A stretch of 64,000 nt of DNA from Algoriphagus pacificus (GCF_017254845.1 NZ_JAFKCU010000003.1:62001-126000), one strand, 5' to 3'; numbered from the stretch's first letter, positions 17,195 to 26,310 are shown. The notes: generated from the sequence alone by a model not told the origin. A program made the numbers and translations.

Positions 17195-17518
17195 CTAGTT
17201 TTTACAATTAGGTAGGAAATTAAGGATTTTAGTTATGATTTCTATGAATTCCACTTGATATTTTAGTTTTCCCTCTCTAAGCGAGTTCTCATGGTCTTCA
17301 GTGATCCGGTAAGATTTCTCCATTTGGAAAAATGCGATCTTATGTTTGATTTTATGCACAATTTCAGATGCCCAAAAATAATTTTTGGAATCCATAGCTT
17401 GATTGTAGCGTTCAAACTCTTGAGGCAGTTCATCAATTAAAAGCTGGATAATTTTGCTCTTAAATTGATCATTACCGTTTGCCAGGTTTTGTAAATAATT
17501 TAAGGATGGATTTTCCAT
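17195..17518 (-). CDS. HPt-like histidine phosphotransfer protein
   Basis: A 107-residue, largely helical protein. EIVHKIKHKIAFFQ around His55-Lys56 matches the HPt phosphoacceptor pattern (A/V-H-K-x-K-x); the preceding helix LLIDELPQEFERYNQAM and the following helices fit a four-helix bundle. It lies between an ATPase-like gene and the LytTR regulator, in a set with a stand-alone receiver, so it could pass phosphate to either regulator. Assignment rests on the motif and on context. Confidence 0.68.
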   Translation of the reverse strand: MENPSLNYLQNLANGNDQFKSKIIQLLIDELPQEFERYNQAMDSKNYFWASEIVHKIKHKIAFFQMEKSYRITEDHENSLREGKLKYQVEFIEIITKILNFLPNCKN

Positions 17519-17537
17519 GGTTTGATTTGGCTGGTTT

Positions 17538-18011
17538 TTATAGCTCCATATACAAAGAGAGGTCTTCTTTATTCTTAAATACTTTTTTGGCTATTGCTAG
17601 CGTAAACTCAGAAATCGAATCGACCAATCTATTTTGCTTGAACTCCTCAACCGGATCTGCAACCTCTTTTACAAATGCAAAAATCCAAGATTTAGGATCT
17701 TTGATATGGACTATTTGCAATTGACCTTCAAGACTTGTGAAGTGCTCTAAAGCATTGGAAATGAAGCTTCTAAAGATTTTCTCAACCTTTTTTGGATCTC
17801 CGTTTATCAGGGGAAGTGTATTGTCGATTTTGTAAAGAAAATCGTTTTGCCCTACCAGCTCAATCATGATTTTTTGGATCATATCGTAGCTATCAATGAT
17901 TTGGTCTTCATTGGCTAAGCCGTTAAAGGTGATAATTAGGTCCTTTTTAGTAATCATTTGTTTTTGATTGAACTGGTAAGGGAGGTAGGGCAAAACTGGG
18001 GTGTTAAACAA
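17538..18011 (-). CDS. Degenerate HATPase-like protein in phosphorelay operon
   Basis: A 157-residue protein (an in-frame Met at residue 19 is an alternative start). The stretch INGDPKKVEKIFRSFISNALEHF (written in parts: INGDPKK, then KIFRSFISNALEHF at about 78-91) matches the N-box of histidine-kinase ATPase domains, with Asn86 kept. The parts that should hold the G1 and G2 nucleotide-binding boxes read VKEVADPVEEF and SISEFTLAIAKKVF, with no D-x-G-x-G or GxGxGL. There is no phosphoacceptor histidine domain. It looks like a lone HATPase fold that has lost ATP binding, or a very divergent one. Neighbours are a receiver (22 bp upstream) and an HPt-like protein (19 bp downstream). Confidence 0.55.
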   Translation of the reverse strand: MFNTPVLPYLPYQFNQKQMITKKDLIITFNGLANEDQIIDSYDMIQKIMIELVGQNDFLYKIDNTLPLINGDPKKVEKIFRSFISNALEHFTSLEGQLQIVHIKDPKSWIFAFVKEVADPVEEFKQNRLVDSISEFTLAIAKKVFKNKEDLSLYMEL

Positions 18012-18033
18012 CTTACTCTCCTTTTAAGATTTT

Positions 18034-18432
18034 TCAAGGTCTACTGGAGTTTAAGCTCCAGTATTGGATTAATAGGTTGATGGTTTCTATATAAGTTTCT
18101 GGTTTAATAGGTTTGATTAAAATACTGTTGACTCCTAATTCTTGGCAGGATTTTAATTCCATGCTGTTACTTGAACTGGTGAAAGCAATCTTTGGGATAT
18201 GCTTTAATTTATTCACGTCCTTTATTTTTCTTAGGAACTCAATTCCATTCATTTCGGGCATATGGATGTCATGTACGATGATATCCGGTAAATCCTGAAG
18301 ATTAATGAGCTGGTGAATGGCATCCCACCCATTTTCAGCCATTACCAAATCCACATTCACATCCAAGAGCATCAGGGTTTGGCTGAATCTCAGTCTTTCT
18401 ACGGCGTCGTCATCAATGAATAAAATTTTCAA
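18034..18432 (-). CDS. Single-domain response regulator receiver
   Basis: A receiver-only protein of 132 residues with LFIDDD at the N-terminus, phosphoacceptor Asp55 in IIVHDIHMPEMNG, the conserved Thr/Ser in IAFTSSS and the lysine in ILIKPIKPE. The frame is open from a TTG at 18486, but the TTG at 18432 gives the standard receiver start (MKILFIDDD) and matches the TTG-AAA starts seen elsewhere in the window, so it is preferred. With no output domain it probably acts by protein contact or as a phosphate relay. First gene of the four-gene operon. Confidence 0.85.
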   Translation of the reverse strand: MKILFIDDDAVERLRFSQTLMLLDVNVDLVMAENGWDAIHQLINLQDLPDIIVHDIHMPEMNGIEFLRKIKDVNKLKHIPKIAFTSSSNSMELKSCQELGVNSILIKPIKPETYIETINLLIQYWSLNSSRP

Positions 18433-18544
18433 TTCCTTTTTTTCTTTCAAATATCTCCAGCTTTTAAAAAAGAAAATGCCTTGCAAAGCCCAGATTGAAT
18501 TAACTATAGATGAACTGTAGTTACCTGTCGACGAATGGTTTTTT

Positions 18545-18582
18545 AAAAAAAATGGCTTCCTCCAAAATCGGAGAAAGCCATT
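18545..18582 (-). terminator. Intrinsic terminator after the GDPD gene
   Basis: AATGGCTT (18551-18558) pairs with AAGCCATT (18575-18582), with an inner CTCC/GGAG stem and one mismatch. Read on the minus strand it is followed by a run of T's, so it terminates the gene ending at 18605. Confidence 0.75.
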
Positions 18583-18604
18583 TCAATAAATGAGTGGAAA
18601 ATGC

Positions 18605-19384
18605 CTATTGATTGACCAGTCTGAGTAATAATTCAGGTTCGTCTGTGGTTATAAAGTCAGTTCCCATTTCCAGCAGCCATTTCATATCTTCTTCTTTGTT
18701 GACTGTCCATGCATTGACTGTTAGTCCTAATTCTTTGGCTTCTTTGATCCATTGCGGGTTTTTCTTTAAAACTCCGATATTATAATCGAAACCAAAGAAA
18801 CCAGCTTCTTTTAATTCTGCTGGACTTTTGTCGCCAGAGAGATAAGCTACATTTGCTTTGGGATCAGTGGCTATCGCTTTTAGTCCTCCTTCATAACTGA
18901 AAGTGATATAATCGACCCATTTCTGTGCTTTCATTTTCTTTACCGCTTTCACTGATTTTTCTGCAACTTCTTCCGAGCGAGCAACTGAGATCTTGGAAGG
19001 TTTGATCTCGAAAATCAATTTTGTTCCTTTTTGCTTCTTTCCAGCTGCCAAGTATTCTTCTACAGTTGATAGCTTTTCTCCATTTTCATGTTTTTTACTT
19101 AGCAACTCCTCGTAGCTAGTCGTTTCAATCGGCATTCCCATAAAGTCTGCATCATGGTTGACCACCAAGACTCCATCCGCCGTCATCCAAACATCAAATT
19201 CAGATCCTTCACAGCCTAAAGCCACGGCTTCCTGAAGGGATGCAATGCTATTTTGAGGATGGCTATTCGCCTTCCATGCGCCTCGATGGGCTATCACTTT
19301 GTTTTTATGGAAAGATTTTTGAGCAAAACTAAAGGGAGTTTGAATGAGCATTGCTAAAAGGAAAAATGCGAGGTAAGACTTCAT
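18605..19384 (-). CDS. Secreted glycerophosphodiester phosphodiesterase
   Basis: A 259-residue GDPD-family TIM-barrel enzyme. A signal peptide (residues 1-21, ending FAQ) precedes IAHRGAW with His33-Arg34, then EGSEFDVW with Glu62 and Asp64, and VVNHDADF with His77, the catalytic and metal ligands of the family; WTVNKEEDMKWLL near the C-terminus is also typical. It hydrolyses glycerophosphodiesters to glycerol-3-phosphate and an alcohol, here in the periplasm. Single transcription unit with its own terminator. Confidence 0.92.
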   Translation of the reverse strand: MKSYLAFFLLAMLIQTPFSFAQKSFHKNKVIAHRGAWKANSHPQNSIASLQEAVALGCEGSEFDVWMTADGVLVVNHDADFMGMPIETTSYEELLSKKHENGEKLSTVEEYLAAGKKQKGTKLIFEIKPSKISVARSEEVAEKSVKAVKKMKAQKWVDYITFSYEGGLKAIATDPKANVAYLSGDKSPAELKEAGFFGFDYNIGVLKKNPQWIKEAKELGLTVNAWTVNKEEDMKWLLEMGTDFITTDEPELLLRLVNQ

Positions 19385-19476
19385 GGATTGTATTCAATTT
19401 TTATTTCCCTAAAAATAGGTTTTCAGATAGAAAAAGGTTTCCTGTTTTTGGTTTCTTTACATAAACTTCATTTTAA

Positions 19477-20448
19477 ATGTCTATTTCGAGTATAGTTTTA
19501 ACAGTCCCAGAAAAGTCCTTTAACTGGAAAATGGGATCTGCCTTTTTGCTTTGTGTTTTTCTTACTTTTTCAGTTTGCGCACAAAAGAAGGTAGCAATCA
19601 GTATAGACGATATCCCAAATACCAAAAAGTATCAAAAGGATGATTTCAAATCAGGACTTCTTCAAAAATTGGACTCTATCCAAATCCCCATTTCGATCTT
19701 TGTTATTGAAGGATTGATCTATAAAACCGACTCTATTTCCAAAAACTTTTCCCTCCTAATGGAATGGACTGATAGACCCTATATCACACTAGGAAATCAT
19801 TCATTCAATCATAGCCGGTCTTCTGAATTGACTGTAGAGCAATTGGAAGAGGAGGTTTTAAAAGGGGAGGCGATATCCAGAGAGCTCGCAAAGCATTTTG
19901 GAAAAGAATTGAAATACTTTCGTTTCCCTTTCAATGATTTAGGTAAAGATTCTATCCAACAAAAGGCCTTTAGAGACCAATTGGAATCAATGGGCTATGA
20001 AATCATGCCTTTTACAGTGGAAAGTGCAGACTGGATGTTCAATTCTGTATATGAGCATTTTCTTGAAAAAGGAGATCATCAAATGGCAGTTTCAATTGGA
20101 GAAGAATATGTGTCTAAAACCTTGGCTTTATTTGAATTCTTTGAAACACTATCGCTTGAAGAATACAATAGGTTGATTCCTCAAATTTATCTCTGCCATG
20201 ATAATTCCATCAACGAAGCTTACTTGCCGAAGATAATTGAGGAACTAGGAAAAAGGGGGTATGACTTTGTGGGCGTGGAGGAAGCATTAGCCGACCCCGC
20301 ATATCATCAAACAAATTATTACGATAAAAAATGGGGAGTATCTTGGTTTTATAGATGGATGAAAGACCAAGAAGAGGCAATGATTTGGATGAGAAAAGAG
20401 CCTAGTTTGGAAGGTATTCAAAAACAATTTGATGCAATCCAGAATTAA
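19477..20448 (+). CDS. Secreted polysaccharide deacetylase-like protein (NodB fold)
   Basis: A 323-residue protein with an N-terminal hydrophobic segment (about 20-35) as signal; a second Met at residue 19 could be the true start. The NodB-type elements are SIDDIP with Asp44-Asp45 and GNHSFNHS with His108 and His112, the metal-binding D-H-H triad of CE4 enzymes, followed by FRFPFND. Members remove N- or O-acetyl groups from glycans; the substrate here is unknown. It is divergent from the GDPD gene and followed 49 bp later by msrB. Confidence 0.82.
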   Translation: MSISSIVLTVPEKSFNWKMGSAFLLCVFLTFSVCAQKKVAISIDDIPNTKKYQKDDFKSGLLQKLDSIQIPISIFVIEGLIYKTDSISKNFSLLMEWTDRPYITLGNHSFNHSRSSELTVEQLEEEVLKGEAISRELAKHFGKELKYFRFPFNDLGKDSIQQKAFRDQLESMGYEIMPFTVESADWMFNSVYEHFLEKGDHQMAVSIGEEYVSKTLALFEFFETLSLEEYNRLIPQIYLCHDNSINEAYLPKIIEELGKRGYDFVGVEEALADPAYHQTNYYDKKWGVSWFYRWMKDQEEAMIWMRKEPSLEGIQKQFDAIQN

Positions 20449-20497
20449 TTGAGGTGGAGTTTTGTTAAAAAAGCATTGCAAAAAATTAAAGAAAACT

Positions 20498-20941
20498 ATG
20501 ACGATCAACTGGAATGATGTAATCAAATATGCCAATAATGGAAATCCTGAACCTCCAAAACGTGTGGAAAAGACGGATGCAGAGTGGAAATCCTTATTGA
20601 GCCCTGAAGAATATAGAGTTGCCAGACAAAAAGGGACTGAAAGAGCGCATAGCTCGGATATGTGTAATCTTTTTGAACCGGGAAAATATGCCTGCGTTTG
20701 CTGTGGAACTGAATTGTTTGATTCTACGGTAAAGTTTGACAGCGGCACAGGATGGCCTAGTTTCACACAGCCAATAGAACTCAATCACGTAGCCTATACC
20801 AAGGATATCAGTTTTGGAATGGTGAGGGTGGAGACTACTTGCAATGTCTGTGATGCACATTTGGGACATGTTTTTCCAGATGGTCCCGCGCCAAGTGGAC
20901 TTCGCTATTGTATCAATGCAGTCGCACTTAAAAAAATATAA
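20498..20941 (+). CDS. msrB: Peptide-methionine (R)-S-oxide reductase
   Basis: A 147-residue MsrB. Zinc ligands are the two pairs Cys66/Cys69 (CVCC) and Cys115/Cys118 (CNVC); GTGWPSF, HLGHVFPDGP and RYCINAVAL with catalytic Cys138 are all present, and Cys56 may serve as resolving cysteine. The start ATG at 20498 gives the usual N-terminus; the frame extends upstream only to a TTG inside poly-Lys codons. No signal peptide, so it acts in the cytoplasm to repair oxidised methionine. Confidence 0.95.
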   Translation: MTINWNDVIKYANNGNPEPPKRVEKTDAEWKSLLSPEEYRVARQKGTERAHSSDMCNLFEPGKYACVCCGTELFDSTVKFDSGTGWPSFTQPIELNHVAYTKDISFGMVRVETTCNVCDAHLGHVFPDGPAPSGLRYCINAVALKKI

Positions 20942-20951
20942 ATTGCTTTAG

Positions 20952-20987
20952 ATCCCCTGTGAGTCCTTCTCAGGGGATTTTTCTTTT
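20952..20987 (+). terminator. Intrinsic terminator after msrB
   Basis: ATCCCCTG (20952-20959) pairs with CAGGGGAT (20971-20978), followed by TTTTCTTTT. Confidence 0.85.
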
Positions 20988-21018
20988 AATTATATTGTAG
21001 AAGTTTAATTCAGCCCAA

Positions 21019-22755
21019 ATGAACCGTTTTCTTCTACTCTTCGCCTTTTTGATTGTAGGCAGCTTTCCTCTTTTTTCTCAGCAATTGACGTATTGCAATC
21101 CCATCAATCTGGATTATGGCTATACTCCAATTCCTAATTTTTCTGAGTGGGGAAGGCACAGGGCCACAGCAGATCCTGTCATTGTTAATTACAAAGGAGA
21201 TTATATTCTGTTTAGTACCAACCAATGGGGCTATTGGACCAGTCCGGATATGTATAACTGGACATTTCATTCCCGCTTGTTTTTGAATCCCTGGAATAAA
21301 GTCTACGATGAACTTTGTGCCCCTGCTGTTGGAATAAAAGGGGATACAGTTCTTGTTATGGGCTCTACTTATGAAAAGGATTTTACCATCTGGATGAGTA
21401 CAGATCCTTTGGCAAATGAATGGAAACCTTTAGTAGAGAAATTTGAAATAGGAGGTTGGGATCCTGATTTTTTCACAGATGATGATAGCAGGTTGTATAT
21501 GTACAATGGAAGTTCGAATAGATATCCGCTTTATGGAATAGAATTGAATTCCAAAACTTTAGAACCTATTGGCACCAGAAAGGAAATGTACCTATTGGAA
21601 CCATGGAGATATGGTTGGCAACGCTTTGGAGAACATATGGATAATACGTTCCTAGATCCATTTATGGAAGGAGCACATATGACCAAGCACAATGGAAAGT
21701 ACTACCTGCAATATGGAGCTCCGGGAACTGAATTCAGCGGTTATTCAGATGGAGTAGTTGTGGGAGATTCCCCCTTGGGGCCATTTACTCCACAATCCGA
21801 TCCATTGAGTATGAAACTCGGTGGCTTTGCAAGAGGGGCTGGTCATGGTGCGACCTTTCAGGATAATAAGGGAAACTACTGGCATGTAAGTACGATTATG
21901 ATCTCTGTCAAAAATACCTTCGAAAGAAGGTTAGGAATCTGGCCAGCGGGTTTTGATCAGGATGATGTCATGTGGGCCAATACAGCTTTTGGGGATTATC
22001 CTCACTATTTACCGGCCTCGGATAAGCCTGGAGCATTTACTGGTTGGATGCTTCTGAACTATGATAAACCCTTACAGGTTTCCTCAACTTTGGGGAGCTA
22101 TACTGCGAATAAAGCCAATGATGAGGATCTAAAAACCTATTGGTCTGCTAAAACCGGTGATGCTGGAGAATGGATCCAATCGGATTTAGGCGAGGTAAGT
22201 ACAGTCAATGCGGTACAGATCAATTATGCTGATCAGGATGTTGCGGATGATCGACTGGGTAAATACAATGATCAGTACCATCAATATGTCTTAAAGTATT
22301 CTGTTGACGGTAAAAACTGGAAGGTTTTGGTGGATAAAAGTGCCAATAAAACAGATGTTCCTCATGATTATGTAGAACTCAAAAATCCTGTTCAAGCAAG
22401 GTATGTCCGCATGGAAAATATACACATGCCTACTGGTAAATTTGCCTTGAGCGGTTTTCGTGTATTTGGAAAAGGGGCCGGAGAAAAGCCGGAAAAGGTG
22501 AATGGATTTGTAGTGCTTAGAACCGAGAAAGACAAAAGAAGTGCTTTTCTTAAATGGCAGCCAGTGGATAATGCCTATGCCTACAACATCTATTACGGTA
22601 CAGCTCCTGATAAACTTTATGCCAGTATTATGGTGCTTGGCAATAATGAGTATTGGCTTAAAACCATGGATCGCATGAAAGATTATTATTTCACGATTGA
22701 AGCCATTAATGAAAACGGAGTAAGTGAGAAAGTAGAGGTTTTAAAGGTTCAATAG
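21019..22755 (+). CDS. GH43-like glycoside hydrolase with F5/8 type C and FN3-like domains
   Basis: A 578-residue secreted enzyme; signal peptide 1-21. Residues about 25-340 form a five-bladed GH43-type propeller with the three expected acids: Asp52 in RATADPVIV, Asp148/Asp150 in GWDPDFF and Glu218 in FMEGAHM. Residues about 350-485 resemble an F5/8 type C (discoidin) carbohydrate-binding domain (DLGEVSTVNAVQINY, YVRMENI) and 490-578 a fibronectin type III domain. GH43 enzymes act on arabinan, xylan or galactan side chains; the exact specificity is open. Its stop is only 1 bp from the end of the convergent DoxX-like gene. Confidence 0.82.
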   Translation: MNRFLLLFAFLIVGSFPLFSQQLTYCNPINLDYGYTPIPNFSEWGRHRATADPVIVNYKGDYILFSTNQWGYWTSPDMYNWTFHSRLFLNPWNKVYDELCAPAVGIKGDTVLVMGSTYEKDFTIWMSTDPLANEWKPLVEKFEIGGWDPDFFTDDDSRLYMYNGSSNRYPLYGIELNSKTLEPIGTRKEMYLLEPWRYGWQRFGEHMDNTFLDPFMEGAHMTKHNGKYYLQYGAPGTEFSGYSDGVVVGDSPLGPFTPQSDPLSMKLGGFARGAGHGATFQDNKGNYWHVSTIMISVKNTFERRLGIWPAGFDQDDVMWANTAFGDYPHYLPASDKPGAFTGWMLLNYDKPLQVSSTLGSYTANKANDEDLKTYWSAKTGDAGEWIQSDLGEVSTVNAVQINYADQDVADDRLGKYNDQYHQYVLKYSVDGKNWKVLVDKSANKTDVPHDYVELKNPVQARYVRMENIHMPTGKFALSGFRVFGKGAGEKPEKVNGFVVLRTEKDKRSAFLKWQPVDNAYAYNIYYGTAPDKLYASIMVLGNNEYWLKTMDRMKDYYFTIEAINENGVSEKVEVLKVQ

Positions 22756-22756
22756 A

Positions 22757-23983
22757 TCAGCGGTTGTAAGGATATTCATTGATCCAATGAAATCCTCTTT
22801 TGACGAGTTCGTAACTGGATTTGTCTTTTTTACTTCCAATCGCCAAAATCTCTTTTTCTCCAAGCTTTAGAAGAATTTCAAACTGTTCGTTTCCTAGGTC
22901 TTTGATATGTAGAGTATGAGGCTTTTTCTCATCCTCTTGATTTCTGATCAGGATTTCACCTCCTTCTTTGATTTCCTGAATCGAAAAGTATTCTTTAGGA
23001 CCGTATTCTGATTGTAGCATCATGTAGTTCTTTTCCAACATCAGCTTGTTCCAGGCTCGGTTTGCATCAATATCAAAACCGTAATACAAGCCTTCCCAAT
23101 CATTTTTCATGGTCCTATACTGCTGGCTGATTAGGTGTCCTGAAATGATTGTGATGGGGATATAACCAATGATAAACAGATTGATGACCAACCAAGTAAT
23201 CTTATGTTTCTTTTTAGAAAAATGAGGTTTGAATTCACCCAAAGTGCTGGTCTTATGTAGGATAAAGAAGTCAAGAATTGGCTTGACTTTAGGCAATAAA
23301 ACCAAGATCGAGAAGAGCAATAAGTGTGAGGAAAACAGTTTGACAGGTACATCAAATGAAAAGTTGACCAACACAATATTCAGGCAAACGGAAATGGATA
23401 CGAGTGCCCCTAGAATGGCTGTTCTTCTAAATAGAAGTAAAAAACCTGCTGTGACTTCTGCAAGCCCCATAAATATTTTATAGGTATCAGAATACCCAAA
23501 AAATCTCCAAGCCAAGCCCATAGGAGAGATGTTGCCAATTGTAGTTTCCATGGTAGAGAAACTTGGTCCCGGAAATTGTCCTTCCAGGAATTTTGCGACA
23601 CCATAGGTAATCAGAGTTATTCCAACATAATATCTGGCATAGATCAACGCAGTTCGGTAAAAGGGTTCGGCTTTAGCTCTGGTTTTCTTGATAAAGAAGA
23701 AAATCAATCCTATCAAGAGAGCAAGGGAAAACAAAGCAGGAATTCGGACATAATCAAAAGTAGTATCCCCACTTCCCGTCATTTGGATTTTCTCAAAACT
23801 GTCCATCCCCAAAATACTATGTCCAAAAAAGAGAATATACTTTTCCTGAACTGCTAAAGCATATTTAGAGAATAATTCATGGGCATAAGGCACATGGTTT
23901 AAAGGAAAAGGAAATCCATAAAGAAGGATATAAATACCTATTGCATATAAAGCAAACTGCTTGATGGGATTGGATTGTATCAT
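22757..23983 (-). CDS. DoxX-like multi-pass membrane protein
   Basis: A 408-residue inner-membrane protein with about eight hydrophobic segments (for example near 11-27, 86-103, 119-135, 176-205, 216-232 and 270-287) and a soluble C-terminal tail of about 110 residues. The core around YYVGITLITYGVAKFLEGQFPGP and the later FMGLAEVTAGFLLLFRRTA resembles DoxX/DoxD-type proteins. Function is unknown. The C-terminal tail (GLYYGFDIDANRAWNKLML...) is not recognised. Confidence 0.65.
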   Translation of the reverse strand: MIQSNPIKQFALYAIGIYILLYGFPFPLNHVPYAHELFSKYALAVQEKYILFFGHSILGMDSFEKIQMTGSGDTTFDYVRIPALFSLALLIGLIFFFIKKTRAKAEPFYRTALIYARYYVGITLITYGVAKFLEGQFPGPSFSTMETTIGNISPMGLAWRFFGYSDTYKIFMGLAEVTAGFLLLFRRTAILGALVSISVCLNIVLVNFSFDVPVKLFSSHLLLFSILVLLPKVKPILDFFILHKTSTLGEFKPHFSKKKHKITWLVINLFIIGYIPITIISGHLISQQYRTMKNDWEGLYYGFDIDANRAWNKLMLEKNYMMLQSEYGPKEYFSIQEIKEGGEILIRNQEDEKKPHTLHIKDLGNEQFEILLKLGEKEILAIGSKKDKSSYELVKRGFHWINEYPYNR

Positions 23984-24137
23984 AAGCCTTGGTAAAAAGT
24001 TAAATTCAAAACTATTGAAAATTAGAAGCCCGCAAATTGACTTAAATATTTTTAACTAATATTCAATTCAATTTTTATAGAGAAGTAGGGAATTGATTTT
24101 GGAGAAAACTGGTTTTAAGTCAGAAATTCGGAAAACC

Positions 24138-25175
24138 ATGGAAATAGGAATAGATAGTTTTGCAGCTACAGAGGCTGGAGATGTTCAGATTGATGCGCAA
24201 AAAAGTGTGGATTCTTTAGAGCAATAGCTTGAGAGAATTGTCCATGCCGACCAAGTTGGCTTAGATGTATTTGGAATTGGAGAGCATCATAGAAAAGAAT
24301 TTTTGGACTCTGCCACAGCAATTATTCTTGCAGCAGCTGCGGCAAGAACGAAAAACATCAAATTGACCTCTGCAGTATCAGTGATTTCGGCAGCCGATCC
24401 AGTTCGGGTTTTTCAGGAATTCGCTACTCTGGACTTGATCTCCAAAGGAAGAGCCGAAATTGTTGCTGGTAGAGGATCCTTCACAGAAGCTTTTCCTCTT
24501 TTTGGCCTTAAACTGAATGATTACGATAAACTTTTCGCAGAAAAGTTGGGTCTATTGCTTCAGATCAGAGATAATGAAACTGTTACCTGGCAAGGACAAT
24601 TTAGACCTGCATTAAATAACCAGAGTATTTACCCTAGACCTTTTCAGAAAAAGCTTCCCATTTGGTTGGGTGTTGGCGGCACTCCGGGCTCTTTTGCTAG
24701 AGCTGGAGCCTTAGGCTTACCCCTGATGGTAGCAGTGATCGGTGGAGAAACGCATAGATTTAGGCCATTGATTGATTTGTACCGAGAAGCAGGAGATAAA
24801 GCCGGGCATAGTCAGGATATTTTGAAAGTTGGCTTACATTCCTTGGGCTATGTCGGTAATTCGAGAGAATTGGCTTTGGATAATTATTATCCTGGCTATG
24901 CAGAGACATTTACCAGAATCGGAAAAGAAAGAGGTTGGCCTCCTGTGACATGGAATCATTTTTATGCCCAAACGGGGAAGACGGGAGCATTGGTTATTGG
25001 TGATCCGCAAGAAGTGGCAGAAAAAATACTGCGACATTCTGAATCCTTGGGAGGTATTTCACGATTTACTTTCCAGATGGATAATGCTGGTTTGAGCCAT
25101 GAACAGTTGATGGAGTCGATTTTTTTGATTGGTGAGGAAGTTGCCCCGATTGTTCGGAAGGAAGTCGGTAAATAG
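24138..25175 (+). pseudogene. LLM class flavin-dependent oxidoreductase, interrupted by an amber codon
   Basis: From ATG 24138 the frame reads MEIGIDSFAATEAGD..., the normal N-terminus of this bacterial luciferase-like family, then meets TAG at 24225-24227 (codon 30) and continues in the same frame with LERIVHADQVGLDVFGIGEHH. The remainder (RGSFTEAFPLFG, PIWLGVGGTPGSF) is intact for about 315 residues to 25175. A single CAG-to-TAG change explains it. A TTG at 24303 could start a 290-residue product, but that would lack the first TIM-barrel strand and the EHH loop, so I call a pseudogene. A sequencing error is possible. Confidence 0.72.
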
Positions 25176-25176
25176 A

Positions 25177-25212
25177 AAATCAGGAGTGCATTTCTCCTTG
25201 GTTTTCTTTAAT
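25177..25212 (+). terminator. Weak putative terminator
   Basis: GAAAA...CAGGAG pairs imperfectly with CTCCTTG...TTTTC, followed by a few T's, just after the broken oxidoreductase gene. Confidence 0.3.
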
Positions 25213-25228
25213 AGGCTTATCTTACATC

Positions 25229-26161
25229 ATGAATATTCGAAAAGGGAATGATGAGGATGTTCCCAAAATCATAGAGCTTCTCAGAGTTTCATTAGGAGAA
25301 TCCATGATTCCAAAGTCAGAGATACTTTGGAACTGGAAACATGTTGCTAATCCATTTGGGAAGTCCCCAGTTTTGGTAGCGGAAGAAGGAGATCGACTTC
25401 TTGGAGTCCGTGCATTTTTGAAATGGGAGTTTCAATCAGGAGGAAAAATCAGAAAAGCCTGCAGGGCTGTGGATACGGCAGTTCATCCGGAATTCCAGGG
25501 GCAAGGTCTTTTTATTAAACTCACTTTGGGTTTGATTGAATCCTTAAATGAGAATGGAGTAGATTTTATTTACAATACTCCCAATGCTTCCAGTACTCCC
25601 GGATATATGAAAATGGGCTGGGAGAAATGGGGTAAACTCCCTCTCAAATTGGATTTTCACCTAAGTGTTGGGAAAAATAATCATACTTTGGAACCTGAAA
25701 ATTGGGATACTATTTCGGAATTGGTAGCAAAGATTGAAGATTCAAAGCATGCTGAAAACCAGACAAATTTAAAGCCTGGCTACTTAAAATGGCGCTACTC
25801 TGATTGCCCTTTATTTCCCTATTATTTTTTGACTGACCAGCAGCACTATTTATTGTTTTATAGGATTAAGGAGGGCAAAATGGGGAGGGAGATAAGGATT
25901 ACTGATTTATTTACTTTGGAAGAATTTCAGGATTCCGATAAAAAACAAATTTGTAATCAGCTTAAAGTGATTCAAAAACTATCAGGGGCAAGATTTACAT
26001 CATTTTCAGGCCTCCGATATTTGGAACAGAATGCTATTTCTTTAGGAATTCTACCAATCTTAAAAGCCGGTCCAGAAGTGACCCTGAGAAAAGTAAATCC
26101 AGATTTTGATCCTTTTGCTCAAAATTGGAAATGGTCCTTGGGGGATTTGGAAGTTTTCTAG
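25229..26161 (+). CDS. GNAT family N-acetyltransferase
   Basis: A 310-residue protein. The first 150 residues form a GNAT fold with AVDTAVHPEFQGQGLFIKLT, where the Q/R-x-x-G-x-G/A acetyl-CoA pyrophosphate loop is seen as EFQGQG; the rest (about 160-310) is a divergent second half without a motif I recognise. It lies 149 bp before the first polysaccharide-export gene and may belong to that locus, but the acceptor is unknown. Confidence 0.72.
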   Translation: MNIRKGNDEDVPKIIELLRVSLGESMIPKSEILWNWKHVANPFGKSPVLVAEEGDRLLGVRAFLKWEFQSGGKIRKACRAVDTAVHPEFQGQGLFIKLTLGLIESLNENGVDFIYNTPNASSTPGYMKMGWEKWGKLPLKLDFHLSVGKNNHTLEPENWDTISELVAKIEDSKHAENQTNLKPGYLKWRYSDCPLFPYYFLTDQQHYLLFYRIKEGKMGREIRITDLFTLEEFQDSDKKQICNQLKVIQKLSGARFTSFSGLRYLEQNAISLGILPILKAGPEVTLRKVNPDFDPFAQNWKWSLGDLEVF

Positions 26162-26310
26162 ACAAAATCTTTGCAACTTTTATCGCTTTACTTTTAGAAA
26201 TCCCAGAGCTAATTCCCGAATTAATTCGTAATTCCCATTCATCCATTTAATTTTAAAAATCTACTTGTCCAATTTCCATATATTTACAGGACTTTCTTTA
26301 GAAAAGAAAT

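Noticed and set aside
20287-20869. Antisense open frames of 91-165 residues
   Set aside because: They are shadows of the deacetylase and msrB genes, whose motifs are unmistakable.
24225-24227. TAG read as pyrrolysine or programmed readthrough
   Set aside because: No pyl genes or stop-context signals; the homologous position normally needs no special residue. A point mutation or sequencing error is simpler.
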